Assembly (NCBI RefSeq): GCF_014297575.1
Contig: NZ_CP060412.1
Location: 3,596,001-3,660,000, forward strand
Direction of reading: 5' to 3'
Source: Dyella telluris
GTDB lineage: Bacteria > Pseudomonadota > Gammaproteobacteria > Xanthomonadales > Rhodanobacteraceae
DNA length: 64,000 nt
The position numbers were made by a program, and so were the translations under genes. Below the pieces are notes generated by a model. It was not told the origin of the DNA and did not search any database. It was given only the letters and a program-made list of their open reading frames with translations. Positions 42,147-52,074 of the stretch are shown piece after piece; position 1 is the first letter of the stretch, and each line of letters starts with the position of its first letter.

Positions 42147-42617
42147 ATGTCGTTCCGTCTTCCCTTGCTGGTTGCTGGCGTGCTCGCGCTGTCCGCGTGC
42201 TCGTGGCTTCCGTTCCACCACAAGCAGGCGGCGACTCCCGAGTCGACCACGACGAGCGCGCCCGCCGCGCCGGTGCATCAGGCCTTGATGAAGACCATGA
42301 TCGGCGACGTGCGTTACGACCTGCCCAATGCCGTACCCGCCGATGCCGTGCTCATCGTGACGCTGGCCGACGTGAGTCGTCAGGATGTCGCGGCGCGTAC
42401 CGTCTCCGAAGAGCGCATTCAGCCCGTCGGGCCTTCGCCGGTGGACTTCATGCTGAGCTACGACCCGGCTGACCTGCGCGACGGCGTGGATTTCGCCATC
42501 AACGTGCGCCTGCAGCAGGGCGAGAAGCTGCTCGCCATCAACGACACGCGCACCAGCGTGCTGGGGCGTTCCAGCGAGAACGGCCCGGTGAGCATCACGC
42601 TCAAGGCCGTGCCGTAA
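42147..42617 (+). CDS. YbaY-family lipoprotein
   Basis: This 156-residue product has a lipobox LSAC (Cys18), a Thr/Ala/Pro linker, and a C-terminal beta domain (about residues 50-156) with VPADAVLIVTLADVSRQDV and YDPADLRDGVDFAINVRLQQ. This is the YbaY/DUF306-neighbour 'pilotin-like' domain found in YbaY and YscW-type lipoproteins. It may assist envelope assembly; the partner is unknown. GGAG precedes the ATG. Confidence 0.8.
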   Translation: MSFRLPLLVAGVLALSACSWLPFHHKQAATPESTTTSAPAAPVHQALMKTMIGDVRYDLPNAVPADAVLIVTLADVSRQDVAARTVSEERIQPVGPSPVDFMLSYDPADLRDGVDFAINVRLQQGEKLLAINDTRTSVLGRSSENGPVSITLKAVP

Positions 42618-42638
42618 GCGCGTTCTTGCGTGGCCCGC

Positions 42639-43463
42639 TCAGTGCGGGCTGGTGCCTGCGATACCGGGCAGCAGCATCGGATCCAGTCGCACCTCGAACC
42701 AGTTGAAGCCCCAGTGCACATGCGGCCCGGTGGCGCGTCCGGTCATGCCGGCGGCGCCGATCACGTCGCCTTGCTGCACGGATTGCCCGACCTTCACGTC
42801 GATGCGTGACAGGTGCAGGAAGTTGGAGCTCAGGCCGAATCCGTGATCGATCAGCACGGTGCCGCCGGTGAGGTAGAGGTCCGGCTTGGCAAACGTGACC
42901 ACGCCATCGGCCGGCGCCTTGACCGGTGTGCCCTGGGGCACGGCGATATCCATGCCCGGGTGGGGCGATTTCGGCGTGCCGTTGAAGATGCGCTGGCTGC
43001 CAAAGCGGCCGGAGATGCGGCCGACCACCGGCCAGATGAAGCCGCGCGAAAAACCTTCGCGATCGTCGTCCCGCTTGCGCGCGGCAGCCACGTCCGCCTG
43101 CTCGCGCTGGATGCGCGCGGCGATGTCCGGCGGCGGGTTCACCGTCTTGGGCGGCACGCCGTTGACGCGCTCCATCGGCCAGTCGCGTGGTGTCACGTCG
43201 ATACGCGTCGTTTCGCGCTGGCCACCGGGCAGGTTGAGCACCACGGTGATCGGCCCCTTTTCATCGCGGCCCGCACCAAACACGAGCATGCCGTCGGCGC
43301 CCACGCGCACGTTCTTGCCGTTGACGGTGGCGGTGGAGCCGTCCGGCACGATGGTCGCCACCAGTCCGCCCTGCGACACGCTGGGCGGCAGTGATGCCGC
43401 CGCCACGGGCAGTGCAGCCAGGCATAGGGCGAGCAGGGCGCCCGCCCTTGCCCGTTTCCTCAT
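42639..43463 (-). CDS. M23-family metallopeptidase (LytM domain)
   Basis: This 274-residue exported protein has a signal peptide (ALLALCLAALPVAAASLP). The N-terminal half is a beta-rich region with IDVTPRDWPMERVNGVPPKT. The LytM domain (about 155-265) has FGSQRIFNG, the zinc motif SPHPGMDIAVPQGTP and GPHVHWGFNWF, with all metal and catalytic histidines in place. It should cut peptidoglycan cross-bridges. The start overlaps the pyrC stop as ATGA; the long upstream open frame is a pyrC shadow. Confidence 0.88.
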   Translation of the reverse strand: MRKRARAGALLALCLAALPVAAASLPPSVSQGGLVATIVPDGSTATVNGKNVRVGADGMLVFGAGRDEKGPITVVLNLPGGQRETTRIDVTPRDWPMERVNGVPPKTVNPPPDIAARIQREQADVAAARKRDDDREGFSRGFIWPVVGRISGRFGSQRIFNGTPKSPHPGMDIAVPQGTPVKAPADGVVTFAKPDLYLTGGTVLIDHGFGLSSNFLHLSRIDVKVGQSVQQGDVIGAAGMTGRATGPHVHWGFNWFEVRLDPMLLPGIAGTSPH

Positions 43464-44797
43464 CGGGCGAAGGCCAGGCGTTGGCCACGCACGCTCTGGT
43501 CCACGCTCTTGCCGTCCCACACGCGCTGGCCGTTGACGAAGGTGGACACGATGGAGCTGTTGAAGGTGGTGCCCTCGAACGGCGACCAGCCGCACTTGGA
43601 GAGCACTTCCTCGCGGGTCACGGTGTGCGGCTTTTTCGGGTCCACCAGCACGAGATCGGCGGCATAGCCCTCGCGCAGGTAGCCGCGATCCTTCACGTCG
43701 AACAGCGTGGCCGGCGCGTGCGTCACCGCTTCCACCACGCGTTCCAGCGTCAGCTGGCCGTCGAATACGCGCTGCAGGGCGGCCTGCAGGGCGAACTGCA
43801 CCAGCGGCAGGCCGCCGGGTGCCTTGTCGTACAGCTGGCCCTTTTCTTCCAGCAGGTGCGGCGCGTGGTCGGTGGCGAGCACGTCCAGTCGGCCTTCGGC
43901 CAGCGCCTTGATGATCGCCTCGCGGTCGGCGGACGTCTTGATCGCCGGGTTGCATTTGATCAGGAAGCCGAGACGTTCGTAGTCGCGGTCGTCGAAGTGC
44001 AGGAAGTGCACGCAGGTTTCCGCGGTGATGCGCTTGCCCTTGAGCGGGCCCGGCTGGAACAGCGCCAGCTCGTCCGCGGTGGAGATATGCAGCACGTGCA
44101 GGCGGCTGTTGTGGCGCTTGGCCAGCTCGATGGCAAGGCGGGTGGACTTGATGCAGGCCTCGCGCGAGCGGATCAGCGGATGCTCGCGGGGCGGGATGTC
44201 GTCGCCGTATTTCTCGTGGGCCTTGGCCAGGTTGATATCGATCATCGGCGTGTCTTCGCAGTGCGTGATGATCGGCGTCGGCGCGTACTTGAAGATGCCG
44301 TCCAGCACCTCGGGGTTGTCCACCAGCATGTTGCCGGTGGAGGCGCCCATGAAAACCTTGACGCCCGGGGCTGCCAGCGGGTCGAGGCGCTTGATGGCTT
44401 CGAGGTTGTCGTTGCTGGCGCCCATGTAGAACGCGTAGTTGACGGCCGACACGTCGGCCGCGCGTGCGTACTTGGCTTCCAGTGTCTCGCGGTCCAGGGC
44501 GGGCGGCTTGGTGTTGGGCATCTCCATGTAGCTGGTGATGCCGCCGGCGGCGCAGGCGCGCGATTCGTGGGCGATGTCGGCCTTCTGCGTCAGGCCGGGT
44601 TCACGGAAATGCACTTGGTCGTCGATCATGCCGGGGAGCAGCCAGAGGCCGCTGGCATCGACCACCTGCTCACCGGGGCGGGCGTCAAGGTCGCCGGCAA
44701 TGGCGTCGATGCGCCCTTGCTTCACGCGGACGTCGGCGTGGAACCGGCGGCCTTCATTGACCAGTTCGGCGTTCTTGATCAGCCAGTCAGTGGACAT
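43460..44797 (-). CDS. pyrC: dihydroorotase, class I
   Basis: This 445-residue amidohydrolase closes the pyrimidine ring (carbamoyl-aspartate to dihydroorotate). It contains the metal motif [12 protein letters not shown], the likely bridging-lysine region [29 protein letters not shown] and [13 protein letters not shown]. It belongs to the 440-residue bacterial/fungal-type class rather than the 350-residue E. coli PyrC. AAGGA lies before the ATG at 44797, and the yidD stop overlaps its first codons by 11 bases. Confidence 0.92.
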   Translation of the reverse strand: MSTDWLIKNAELVNEGRRFHADVRVKQGRIDAIAGDLDARPGEQVVDASGLWLLPGMIDDQVHFREPGLTQKADIAHESRACAAGGITSYMEMPNTKPPALDRETLEAKYARAADVSAVNYAFYMGASNDNLEAIKRLDPLAAPGVKVFMGASTGNMLVDNPEVLDGIFKYAPTPIITHCEDTPMIDINLAKAHEKYGDDIPPREHPLIRSREACIKSTRLAIELAKRHNSRLHVLHISTADELALFQPGPLKGKRITAETCVHFLHFDDRDYERLGFLIKCNPAIKTSADREAIIKALAEGRLDVLATDHAPHLLEEKGQLYDKAPGGLPLVQFALQAALQRVFDGQLTLERVVEAVTHAPATLFDVKDRGYLREGYAADLVLVDPKKPHTVTREEVLSKCGWSPFEGTTFNSSIVSTFVNGQRVWDGKSVDQSVRGQRLAFAR

Positions 44798-45047
44798 GGG
44801 GTTTTCCTTGGGAGTGGCAACGGCGGAAGGTAAAATGCCCGGGGACAGGGTCCTCACCCCCCTCGCACAGGGGCTGGCACCGTAGCAGGCGCCAGCCGGC
44901 GAGCGCGCCACCTTTGAGCGGACCAAAGCGCACGACGGCAATCCGTGCATAATCGGAACAGCTGGGATGGAAACGGCAGCGCTGACCCAGCAGGGGGCTT
45001 AGCCAGCGCTTGTAGAAGCCGAGCAGTAAAAGTATCAGTCGGGTCAC
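44787..45047 (-). CDS. yidD: membrane protein insertion efficiency factor YidD
   Basis: This 86-residue protein shows the complete YidD layout: amphipathic N-terminus [55 protein letters not shown] and GGEDPVP. It helps YidC-dependent insertion. Normally yidD is beside rpmH-rnpA-yidC, so this position upstream of pyrC is unusual. The start is GTG at 45047. It is divergent from dksA. Confidence 0.88.
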   Translation of the reverse strand: MTRLILLLLGFYKRWLSPLLGQRCRFHPSCSDYARIAVVRFGPLKGGALAGWRLLRCQPLCEGGEDPVPGHFTFRRCHSQGKPHVH

Positions 45048-45173
45048 GACGGTTTGACGCTGCCGAAACAGCTTGCGGCATGTAGTGTCACAAGTATTCC
45101 AGAAGCGAGGTTGCCGGTGTAAGCCGCATGGGCTATAACACCCGGCCGCCAAGGCCAAAAATGGTGAAGGGAT

Positions 45174-46283
45174 ATGGCGAAAACGACGCGTAGTGCGACA
45201 GCCACCAAGCCGCAGAAGGGAAAGACTGCCGGCAAGGTGAAAGACGTCAAGGCAGTCAAGAAGGCCGCTGCCAGCCGCAGTGCGGCTCCGGCCAAGGCCG
45301 TTGCTGCCAAGAAACCGGCTGCCAAGAAGGCGCCGGTGAAGAAGGTTGCCGCCGCCAAGAAGCCCGCCGCCAAGAAGGTTGTCGCCAAGGCCCCGGCCAA
45401 GAGCGTCGCCAAGAAGGCAGCCCCCAAGCCCCAGGCCAAGAAACCGGCACCGGCCAAGAAACCGGTCGTGGCCAAGAAGATAGAGAAGCCGGTCGCCAAG
45501 AAAGTTGCGGCGCCCGCCAAGAAACAGCCGCCCAAGCCAGTGGCCAAGCCGGTAAAGCCGGCGGCGGCACCGGCGAAGGCCGCAGCCCCCAAGGCTGCAC
45601 CCGCCAAGCCGGCGGCCAAGGCCGTCCCCGCCAAGCAGCCTGTGGCTGCGCGGCAGGCGACGCCGGCCCCGGTCAAGGCAGCCCCGGTTCCCCCCGCGGC
45701 GCCGGCCAAGCCGGCTTCCTCGGCCCTTGCGGGCAAGGTAGCCAGCGCGACCGCGCGACATACCCCCATTAAATCTCAGAAAGCCCAGCAGTCCTCGATG
45801 AACAAATCCGCAACTCTCGACAATGGCATCACCCGCGAAGACGGTCGCTATGCGCTGCCTTCCACCACGCTGATCGACCTGCCCAAGGGTTACCGTCCTT
45901 CCTCGAACGACGAGGAGTACATGAACCCCAAGCATCTGGCGTACTTCCGCAACAAGCTGCGCGAATGGCGCGAGCAGTTGGTGGAAGAATCCCGTCAGAC
46001 CATGGAAAACCTGCGTGACGAAGTGCGTGACGTGGGCGACGAGGCCGAGCGCGCCACCCGCGAGACCGAAAACTCGCTGGAACTGCGCACGCGTGACCGC
46101 TACCGCAAGCTGATCTCCAAGATCGACAAGGCGCTGCGTCGCATCGAAGAAGGTCGCTACGGTTACTGCGAAGAGACCGACGAGGAAATCGGCCTGGAGC
46201 GCCTCGACGCCCGTCCGATCGCCACCCTATCGCTCGATGCGCAGGAGCGTCGCGAACATCTGCAGAAGCAGATGGGCGACTGA
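45174..46283 (+). CDS. dksA: DksA-family RNA polymerase regulator with long basic N-terminal extension
   Basis: This is a 369-residue protein. Residues 1 to about 205 are Lys/Ala/Pro repeats of the histone H1-like type (many AKKPAAKK units). Residues about 210-369 are a full DksA: coiled coil with tip DEAERA, then the zinc-finger fold. Of the four zinc cysteines in E. coli DksA only Cys332 remains; the others are Thr335, Ser353 and Ala356. It should work with ppGpp at RNA polymerase without bound zinc, while the extension probably binds nucleic acid. An internal ATG near 45799 could give a short form. Confidence 0.9.
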   Translation: MAKTTRSATATKPQKGKTAGKVKDVKAVKKAAASRSAAPAKAVAAKKPAAKKAPVKKVAAAKKPAAKKVVAKAPAKSVAKKAAPKPQAKKPAPAKKPVVAKKIEKPVAKKVAAPAKKQPPKPVAKPVKPAAAPAKAAAPKAAPAKPAAKAVPAKQPVAARQATPAPVKAAPVPPAAPAKPASSALAGKVASATARHTPIKSQKAQQSSMNKSATLDNGITREDGRYALPSTTLIDLPKGYRPSSNDEEYMNPKHLAYFRNKLREWREQLVEESRQTMENLRDEVRDVGDEAERATRETENSLELRTRDRYRKLISKIDKALRRIEEGRYGYCEETDEEIGLERLDARPIATLSLDAQERREHLQKQMGD

Positions 46284-46315
46284 CGGCGAGCTTCATGCTG
46301 CCTGCCGCTTGAACC

Positions 46316-46346
46316 AAAGCCCCGTCCTGCACGGGGCTTTGTGTTT
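46316..46346. terminator. terminator after dksA
   Basis: AAAGCCCCGT and ACGGGGCTTT pair around CCTGC and are followed by GTGTTT. The A/T flanks are symmetrical, so it may also serve convergent sufE. Confidence 0.8.
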
Positions 46347-46364
46347 CTGCGACCCGTCCGGCGA

Positions 46365-46799
46365 TCAGGCTTTCAGCATGGCCGCCGCGTACGCCTTGAT
46401 CTTCGCCAGCATGGCGGCAAGGCCGTTGGAGCGGGTGGGCGAAAGGTGCTTGGCCAGGCCGATGGCCTCGATGAAGCGTGGATCGGTGGCGACGATGTCG
46501 CGCGCCGAGCGGTCCGAATACACGCGAAGCACCAGTGCGATCAGGCCCGAGACGATGGCGGAGTCGCTGGTGGCCTGGAAATGCAGCTTGTCGGCATTGC
46601 CGCTGGGCACCAGCCACACCATCGACTGGCAACCGTGGACGCGGTAGTCCTCGATTTTCAGATCGTCCGGAAACTCGGGCAGTTGCTTGCCCAGGTCGAT
46701 CAGGTACTGGTAGCGCTCGGTCCAGTCTCCAAAGAAGGCAAATTCGTCGACGATTTCTTGCTGCGCCTGGTCGGCGCTCAGGTGGGCGATGGCATTCAT
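46365..46799 (-). CDS. sufE: cysteine desulfuration protein SufE
   Basis: This 144-residue sulfur acceptor takes persulfide from SufS for Fe-S cluster synthesis. The acceptor is Cys57 in YRVHGCQSMVWL. The family opening (QEIVDEFAFFGDWTERYQYL, then IDLGKQLPEFP) and the late SPTRSNGLAAML are present. It stands alone, without other suf genes. Repeat island IV lies upstream. Confidence 0.94.
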   Translation of the reverse strand: MNAIAHLSADQAQQEIVDEFAFFGDWTERYQYLIDLGKQLPEFPDDLKIEDYRVHGCQSMVWLVPSGNADKLHFQATSDSAIVSGLIALVLRVYSDRSARDIVATDPRFIEAIGLAKHLSPTRSNGLAAMLAKIKAYAAAMLKA

Positions 46800-46891
46800 G
46801 GGGGGATTATCGCGCGTTTGGGGGTGGGGCGCCTTTTGCTTTCTTTTCCTATCTGGAAAAGGGGGGGCGTGCGTCGCCGCTTCATCAATGC

Positions 46892-47405
46892 CGTCATCCC
46901 AGCGAAGGCTGGGATCCAGTGACTTTGTTCTTGGCCTTTGGTCTCGCGCGTTTCCGCGATCGGGCCGCTTACGCCGCGGGGGCGTTTCGACCTTCTGCCG
47001 AAGGCCGAGTCACTTTTCTTTGCTGGCCCAAAGAAAAGTAACCCAAAGAAATGGCCTTAAAGGCTCGCAGCATGCCGTTAGGAAAAGCCCGAACGGCTGA
47101 GGATCGTTGTTGCTTGGCAACCTCCGCCTCTACACAGCGGGTACTGCAATGCGCTTCGCAACGCGCCGAAGCGGAGAGGACTTAACGCCGAGCGTCGTGC
47201 CGCAGGGCGGCACCTCCTTCCTTGCCACTTGGGTGTTCACGTTGAACATCACCTGTCGCTCGTCCTCTCCCGTTCGGGAGAGGACTGGGGTGTGCACTGA
47301 GGCGAGAAAGAACGGGCTTTGAACGTTGCGGGAAACTCACTGTAGGAGCGCACCTTGTGCGCGACCGCAGCGCCGCGCCGATACCGCTCCGCCAGATTGC
47401 CGCAC
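46892..47405 (+). repeat. repeat island IV: truncated composite element (B-C-D-E)
   Basis: The sufE-cysS gap has B at 46892-46919, C at 46919-47056 with the short-arm hairpin CTTTTCTTTG/CAAAGAAAAG as in island II, D at 47081-47308 and a decayed REPIN from 47341. Modules F and C' are missing. Orientation is the same as in islands I-III, but here it lies between tandem minus-strand genes, ending 20 bases from the cysS stop codon. No gene is visible. Confidence 0.82.
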
Positions 47406-47424
47406 ACCGGCGGCGCCCCGCGGC

Positions 47425-48804
<1,380 letters not shown>

Positions 48805-49058
48805 CGGTCAGGTGGTCCGGACGGTGGGGCCGGCGCCGGGCGGCGCGGGCCAGTCGCGCATCTTAACAAGGCAAGGGGCGGGCCGCAGGCGACGGCTCCC
48901 GTGGACGACCGGGTGGGCAGGGCGGCACGGGCGACGAATGTCGACCAACAAGGGGCGGGCGTAAGCCGATTCTCTAAGCGTTGATTCAGTGTGAATTTGG
49001 TGGAATGGATGCTAGAGGTGCACAGATGCGCCCGTAGTTGCTCCTAGCGGAGGTCGTA

Positions 49059-49601
49059 ATGACCAAGTGGTTGTTCCCCGCGCTGGTGCTGTCCCTGGTG
49101 ACCACCGGCGTGTTTGCGCAGGATGCGCGGTACCCGAATCAGCAAAATGACGACAACAACACCCACTATGGATGGGCGGATGTGTTGCGCGTCGATCCCG
49201 TCTATGGCGTGGCACGCACCGAAGTGCCGCGCCAGGAATGCTATGACCAGCAGGTGGTGCGCCAGGCTCCGAGCCAGGGCTCGACGGCCGGCACCATTCT
49301 GGGTGCCGTCGTGGGCGGTGTGCTGGGCAGCACGGTGGGCAAGGGCAATGGCCGTACCGCGGCGACGGTGGCCGGCGCAGTGGCCGGCGGGGCGGTGGGC
49401 AATGGGGTGACCCAGTCGGGTGGTGGCGAGTACGCCAGCACCGAAACCCATTGCCGCCAGGTCAGCGAGGTCAGCGAGCAGCGCCGGATCATGGGCTACG
49501 ACGTGGAATACCGTTACCGGGGCGAGGTGTACCTGTCCCGGCTCAACTACGACCCCGGCGAGCGCCTGCGCGTGCGGGTGAGCGTTTCTCCCGCCGACTG
49601 A
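49059..49601 (+). CDS. glycine-zipper 2TM-domain outer-membrane-type protein
   Basis: This 180-residue exported protein has a signal peptide (WLFPALVLSLVTTGVFAQ). The centre (about 82-125) is a glycine zipper, AGTILGAVVGGVLGSTVGKG and AGAVAGGAVGNGV, as in the Rickettsia 17-kDa antigen/SlyB group. Three cysteines and a beta-rich C-terminal domain (MGYDVEYRYRGEVYLSRL) complete it. GGAGG precedes the ATG at 49059. It probably associates with the outer membrane; its function is unknown. The 250 bases between it and cysS hold nothing I recognise. Confidence 0.85.
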   Translation: MTKWLFPALVLSLVTTGVFAQDARYPNQQNDDNNTHYGWADVLRVDPVYGVARTEVPRQECYDQQVVRQAPSQGSTAGTILGAVVGGVLGSTVGKGNGRTAATVAGAVAGGAVGNGVTQSGGGEYASTETHCRQVSEVSEQRRIMGYDVEYRYRGEVYLSRLNYDPGERLRVRVSVSPAD

Positions 49602-49609
49602 GATTCGCC

Positions 49610-49636
49610 AGATCGCCGCCTTCGGGCGGCGATCTG
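49610..49636 (+). terminator. UUCG-tetraloop hairpin after the glycine-zipper gene
   Basis: CAGATCGCCGCC and GGCGGCGATCTG form a 12-bp stem closed by a TTCG loop. There is no clear T-run. Confidence 0.6.
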
Positions 49637-49668
49637 CTGCCGGGGCTTGCCTTTTGGATCGTTTCTTG

Positions 49669-49697
49669 TTGCATGGCAGCGAAATTCCCGTCATGAT
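49669..49697 (+). promoter_or_regulatory. putative promoter of the arg cluster leader
   Basis: TTGCAT (49669-49674) and CATGAT (49692-49697) are separated by exactly 17 bases. The predicted start near 49704 lies just upstream of a short leader reading frame. Confidence 0.45.
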
Positions 49698-49722
49698 GGG
49701 TGTTCAACCTACCGGAACGTCC

Positions 49723-49827
49723 ATGTCCGCAGCCGTCTATACCGCCACTGTCCTCACTAGCGCCCGCATGGCCGCTGGGATGACGTCGCGTGCTCGCCGA
49801 CCGCTGCTCCGCCAATTGGCCGGGTAG
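49723..49827 (+). CDS. putative arginine-containing leader peptide
   Basis: This 34-codon frame (ATG at 49723, TAG at 49825) lies between the putative promoter and a terminator, upstream of argF'. GGA precedes the ATG by 8 bases; later in-frame ATGs at 49768 and 49780 are alternatives. Five Arg codons are present, four of them in codons 23-30 (SRARRPLLR). Its last codons overlap the antiterminator arm. A ribosome stalled at the Arg codons would leave that arm free, and one reaching the TAG would cover it. Arginine is common in GC-rich shadows, so the peptide is a hypothesis. Confidence 0.5.
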   Translation: MSAAVYTATVLTSARMAAGMTSRARRPLLRQLAG

Positions 49828-49887
49828 GCTGTCGCACGCGTTTAACGTGCATAGACGACAAAACCCGGCCTACAGCCGGGTTTTTTT
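49818..49887 (+). promoter_or_regulatory. transcription attenuator upstream of argF'
   Basis: Two exclusive structures are visible. Antiterminator: GGCCGGGT (49818-49825) pairs perfectly with ACCCGGCC (49863-49870), enclosing a GTC-GCACG/CGTGC-GAC hairpin. Terminator: AAACCCGGC (49861-49869) pairs with GCCGGGTTT (49875-49883) around CTACA, followed by a T-run. The shared strand forces a choice. The terminator ends 40 bases before the argF' ATG, with no other promoter evident between them. Confidence 0.7.
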
Positions 49888-49926
49888 GTTTCCGGGATTT
49901 GAATTTCGACAAAGGCAACTTCCACC

Positions 49927-50934
49927 ATGACGCTTCGCCACTTTCTGACCACCCAGGATTACAGCCGCGCCGAGATCGACGCACTGCTCGATGAAGCCGC
50001 GGCCTTCAAGCGCTCTCCCCGTGGCCAGCAGCTGGCCGGCAAGTCGGTGGCGCTGATGTTCTTCAATCCCTCCATGCGTACGCGCACCAGCTTCGAGCTG
50101 GGTGCCTTCCATATGGGCGGCCACGCCATCGTGCTGGCGCCGGGCAAGGACGCGTGGCCGATCGAGTTTGAAGCCGGCACCGTGATGGACGGCGATACGG
50201 AAGAGCACATCGCCGAAGTGGCGCGCGTGCTGTCGCGTTACGTGGACCTGATTGCCGTGCGCGCCTTTCCCAAGTTCCAGGACTGGGCGGTGGATCGCGA
50301 GGACAACGTCATCAAGGCGTTCGCCAAGTACGCCACGGTGCCGGTGATCAACATGGAAACCATCACCCATCCGTGCCAGGAGCTGGCCCACGCGCTGGCA
50401 CTGAAGGAGCACCTGGGCAACCTGCAGAACAAGAAATACGTGCTCACCTGGACGTACCACCCCAAGCCGCTCAACACGGCCGTGGCCAACTCCGCGTTGC
50501 TCATCGCCACCAAGATGGGCATGGACGTGACCTTGCTGTGCCCCACGCCCGACTACGTGCTGGACGATCGCTACATGCAATTCGGTTACCAGAACGCGAA
50601 GGAGAACGGCGGTTCGCTCAAGGTGAGCCACGACATCGAAGAGGCTTATCGCGGCGCGGACGTGGTCTATGCCAAGAGCTGGGGCGCGCTGCCGTTCTTC
50701 GGTCGCTGGGAACAGGAAAAGCCCATCCGCGAGGCCAACAAGCACTTCATCGTGGACGAGGCCAAGATGGCGCTGACCAACAACGGGCTTTTCAGTCACT
50801 GCCTGCCGCTGCGCCGCAACGTCAAGGCAACCGACGCCGTGATGGATTCGCCTGCCTGCATCGCCATCGATGAAGCGGAAAACCGCCTGCATGTGCAGAA
50901 GGCCGTGATGGCCTCGCTGATCGGCCAGCGCTGA
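49927..50934 (+). CDS. argF': N-acetyl-L-ornithine transcarbamylase
   Basis: This 335-residue transcarbamylase uses carbamoyl phosphate and N-acetylornithine to give N-acetylcitrulline, the variant arginine route of xanthomonads. It has the phosphate loop SMRTRTS (residues 49-55), MDGDTEEHIAEVARVLSRYV, METITHPCQELAHA, the acetyl-specific WTYHPKPLNTAVANSA and HCLPLRRNVKATD, whose lysine is carbamylated in the Xanthomonas enzyme. Ordinary OTCases lack the KPLNTAVANS stretch. It leads the arginine cluster and follows a putative attenuator. Confidence 0.94.
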   Translation: MTLRHFLTTQDYSRAEIDALLDEAAAFKRSPRGQQLAGKSVALMFFNPSMRTRTSFELGAFHMGGHAIVLAPGKDAWPIEFEAGTVMDGDTEEHIAEVARVLSRYVDLIAVRAFPKFQDWAVDREDNVIKAFAKYATVPVINMETITHPCQELAHALALKEHLGNLQNKKYVLTWTYHPKPLNTAVANSALLIATKMGMDVTLLCPTPDYVLDDRYMQFGYQNAKENGGSLKVSHDIEEAYRGADVVYAKSWGALPFFGRWEQEKPIREANKHFIVDEAKMALTNNGLFSHCLPLRRNVKATDAVMDSPACIAIDEAENRLHVQKAVMASLIGQR

Positions 50935-50936
50935 CC

Positions 50937-51557
50937 ATGTACCAGCCCGCGCACTTCAAGGAGGCTGACGGCGAAACGCTGCACGCGCTGATGCGCGCGT
51001 ACCCGTTCGCCACCGTGGTGACGGGCGGGGAAGGCGGACTTGCCGCCAATCATCTGCCGCTGGAGCTGGTTGATGGCCAGCTGCATGGGCACGTGGCGGG
51101 CGGCAACGAGCTGGCGCGCATGGATGGCGCCGAGGTGTTGGTGATCTTCCGCGGTCCGGACGGCTATATCAGCCCGAACTGGTACCCGAGCAAGCACGAA
51201 ACCCATCGCGAAGTGCCCACCTGGAACTACGCGGTGGTGCATGTGCATGGTCGCCTGCGCACCACCCGCGATGCCGCCTGGCTGCGCCAGCTGCTGGATC
51301 GCCTGACCGATCGCCATGAGGCCGGGCAGCCGGTGCCGTGGCAGGTGTCCGATGCGCCGGAAGACCAAGTCGAGAAGATGCTGCGCGCCATCGTCGGGCT
51401 GGAGATCTCCATCGACCGCATCGAAGGCAAGTTCAAGCTAAGCCAGAACCACCCGGCCGCCAATCGGGCAGGCGTGCGTGCCGGCCTGGGCGAACGCGCC
51501 GGTCGCGGCGATGCCGAGTTGGCGGAACTCATGTCACAACAAGAGGGCAGGTCGTGA
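50937..51557 (+). CDS. PaiB-type FMN-binding protein
   Basis: This 206-residue split-barrel protein begins YQPAHFKEADGETLHALM and contains FATVVTGGEGGLAANHLPLEL, ISPNWYPSKHETHREVPTWN and YAVVHVHGRL, the PaiB/transcriptional-regulator family signature. PaiB affects sporulation and protease genes in Bacillus, but in proteobacteria its role is unclear. It starts 2 bases after argF', so it is cotranscribed and translationally coupled. Confidence 0.85.
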   Translation: MYQPAHFKEADGETLHALMRAYPFATVVTGGEGGLAANHLPLELVDGQLHGHVAGGNELARMDGAEVLVIFRGPDGYISPNWYPSKHETHREVPTWNYAVVHVHGRLRTTRDAAWLRQLLDRLTDRHEAGQPVPWQVSDAPEDQVEKMLRAIVGLEISIDRIEGKFKLSQNHPAANRAGVRAGLGERAGRGDAELAELMSQQEGRS

Positions 51558-52033
51558 GCCATACGCATCAACACCGCTACCAGGTCGACGTCACCTGGAC
51601 GGGCAATCAGGGAACCGGAACCAAGACCTATCAGGGTTATGGTCGCGGCCACGAGATCCGCATCGCGGGCAAGCCCACGCTGGAGGGTTCGTCCGACCCG
51701 ATGTTTCGCGGCGACGCCAGCAAGCACAACCCTGAAGACATGCTGGTGACGGCGCTTTCCACCTGCCACATGCTGTCCTACCTGCACCAGGCGGTACTGG
51801 CGGGCGTGGTGGTGACCACCTATGCGGACAGCGCCGAGGGCGCGATGGAAACGGACGTCCATGGCGGCCATTTCACCGAGGTGGTGCTGCATCCAGTGGT
51901 CACCATCAGCGCCGACAGCGACCCGGCCAAGGCCGAGGCAGCGCACGAACCCGCGCACCATGGCTGTTTCATTGCCAATTCCGTGAACTTCCCGGTGCGC
52001 GTGGAGCCGCGTATCGTGGTTGAATCTATCTAG
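51554..52033 (+). CDS. OsmC-family protein
   Basis: This 159-residue OsmC-fold protein has [20 protein letters not shown] at the N-terminus, the redox cysteine in [15 protein letters not shown] and a second in [14 protein letters not shown]. It should act as a thiol peroxidase or related reductase. It is distinct from Ohr at 4.4 kb. The start is GTG at 51554, overlapping the paiB stop as GTGA. Why it sits in an arginine operon is unknown. Confidence 0.86.
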   Translation: MSHTHQHRYQVDVTWTGNQGTGTKTYQGYGRGHEIRIAGKPTLEGSSDPMFRGDASKHNPEDMLVTALSTCHMLSYLHQAVLAGVVVTTYADSAEGAMETDVHGGHFTEVVLHPVVTISADSDPAKAEAAHEPAHHGCFIANSVNFPVRVEPRIVVESI

Positions 52034-52074
52034 TCATTTATCCGTTTAGCCATCCATTTCAGGATCCGCAAGTC

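Noticed and set aside
42639..43955. 438-codon version of the M23 peptidase
   Set aside because: Residues before the signal peptide are a pyrC shadow. ATG at 43463 forms an ATGA overlap and starts a normal signal sequence.
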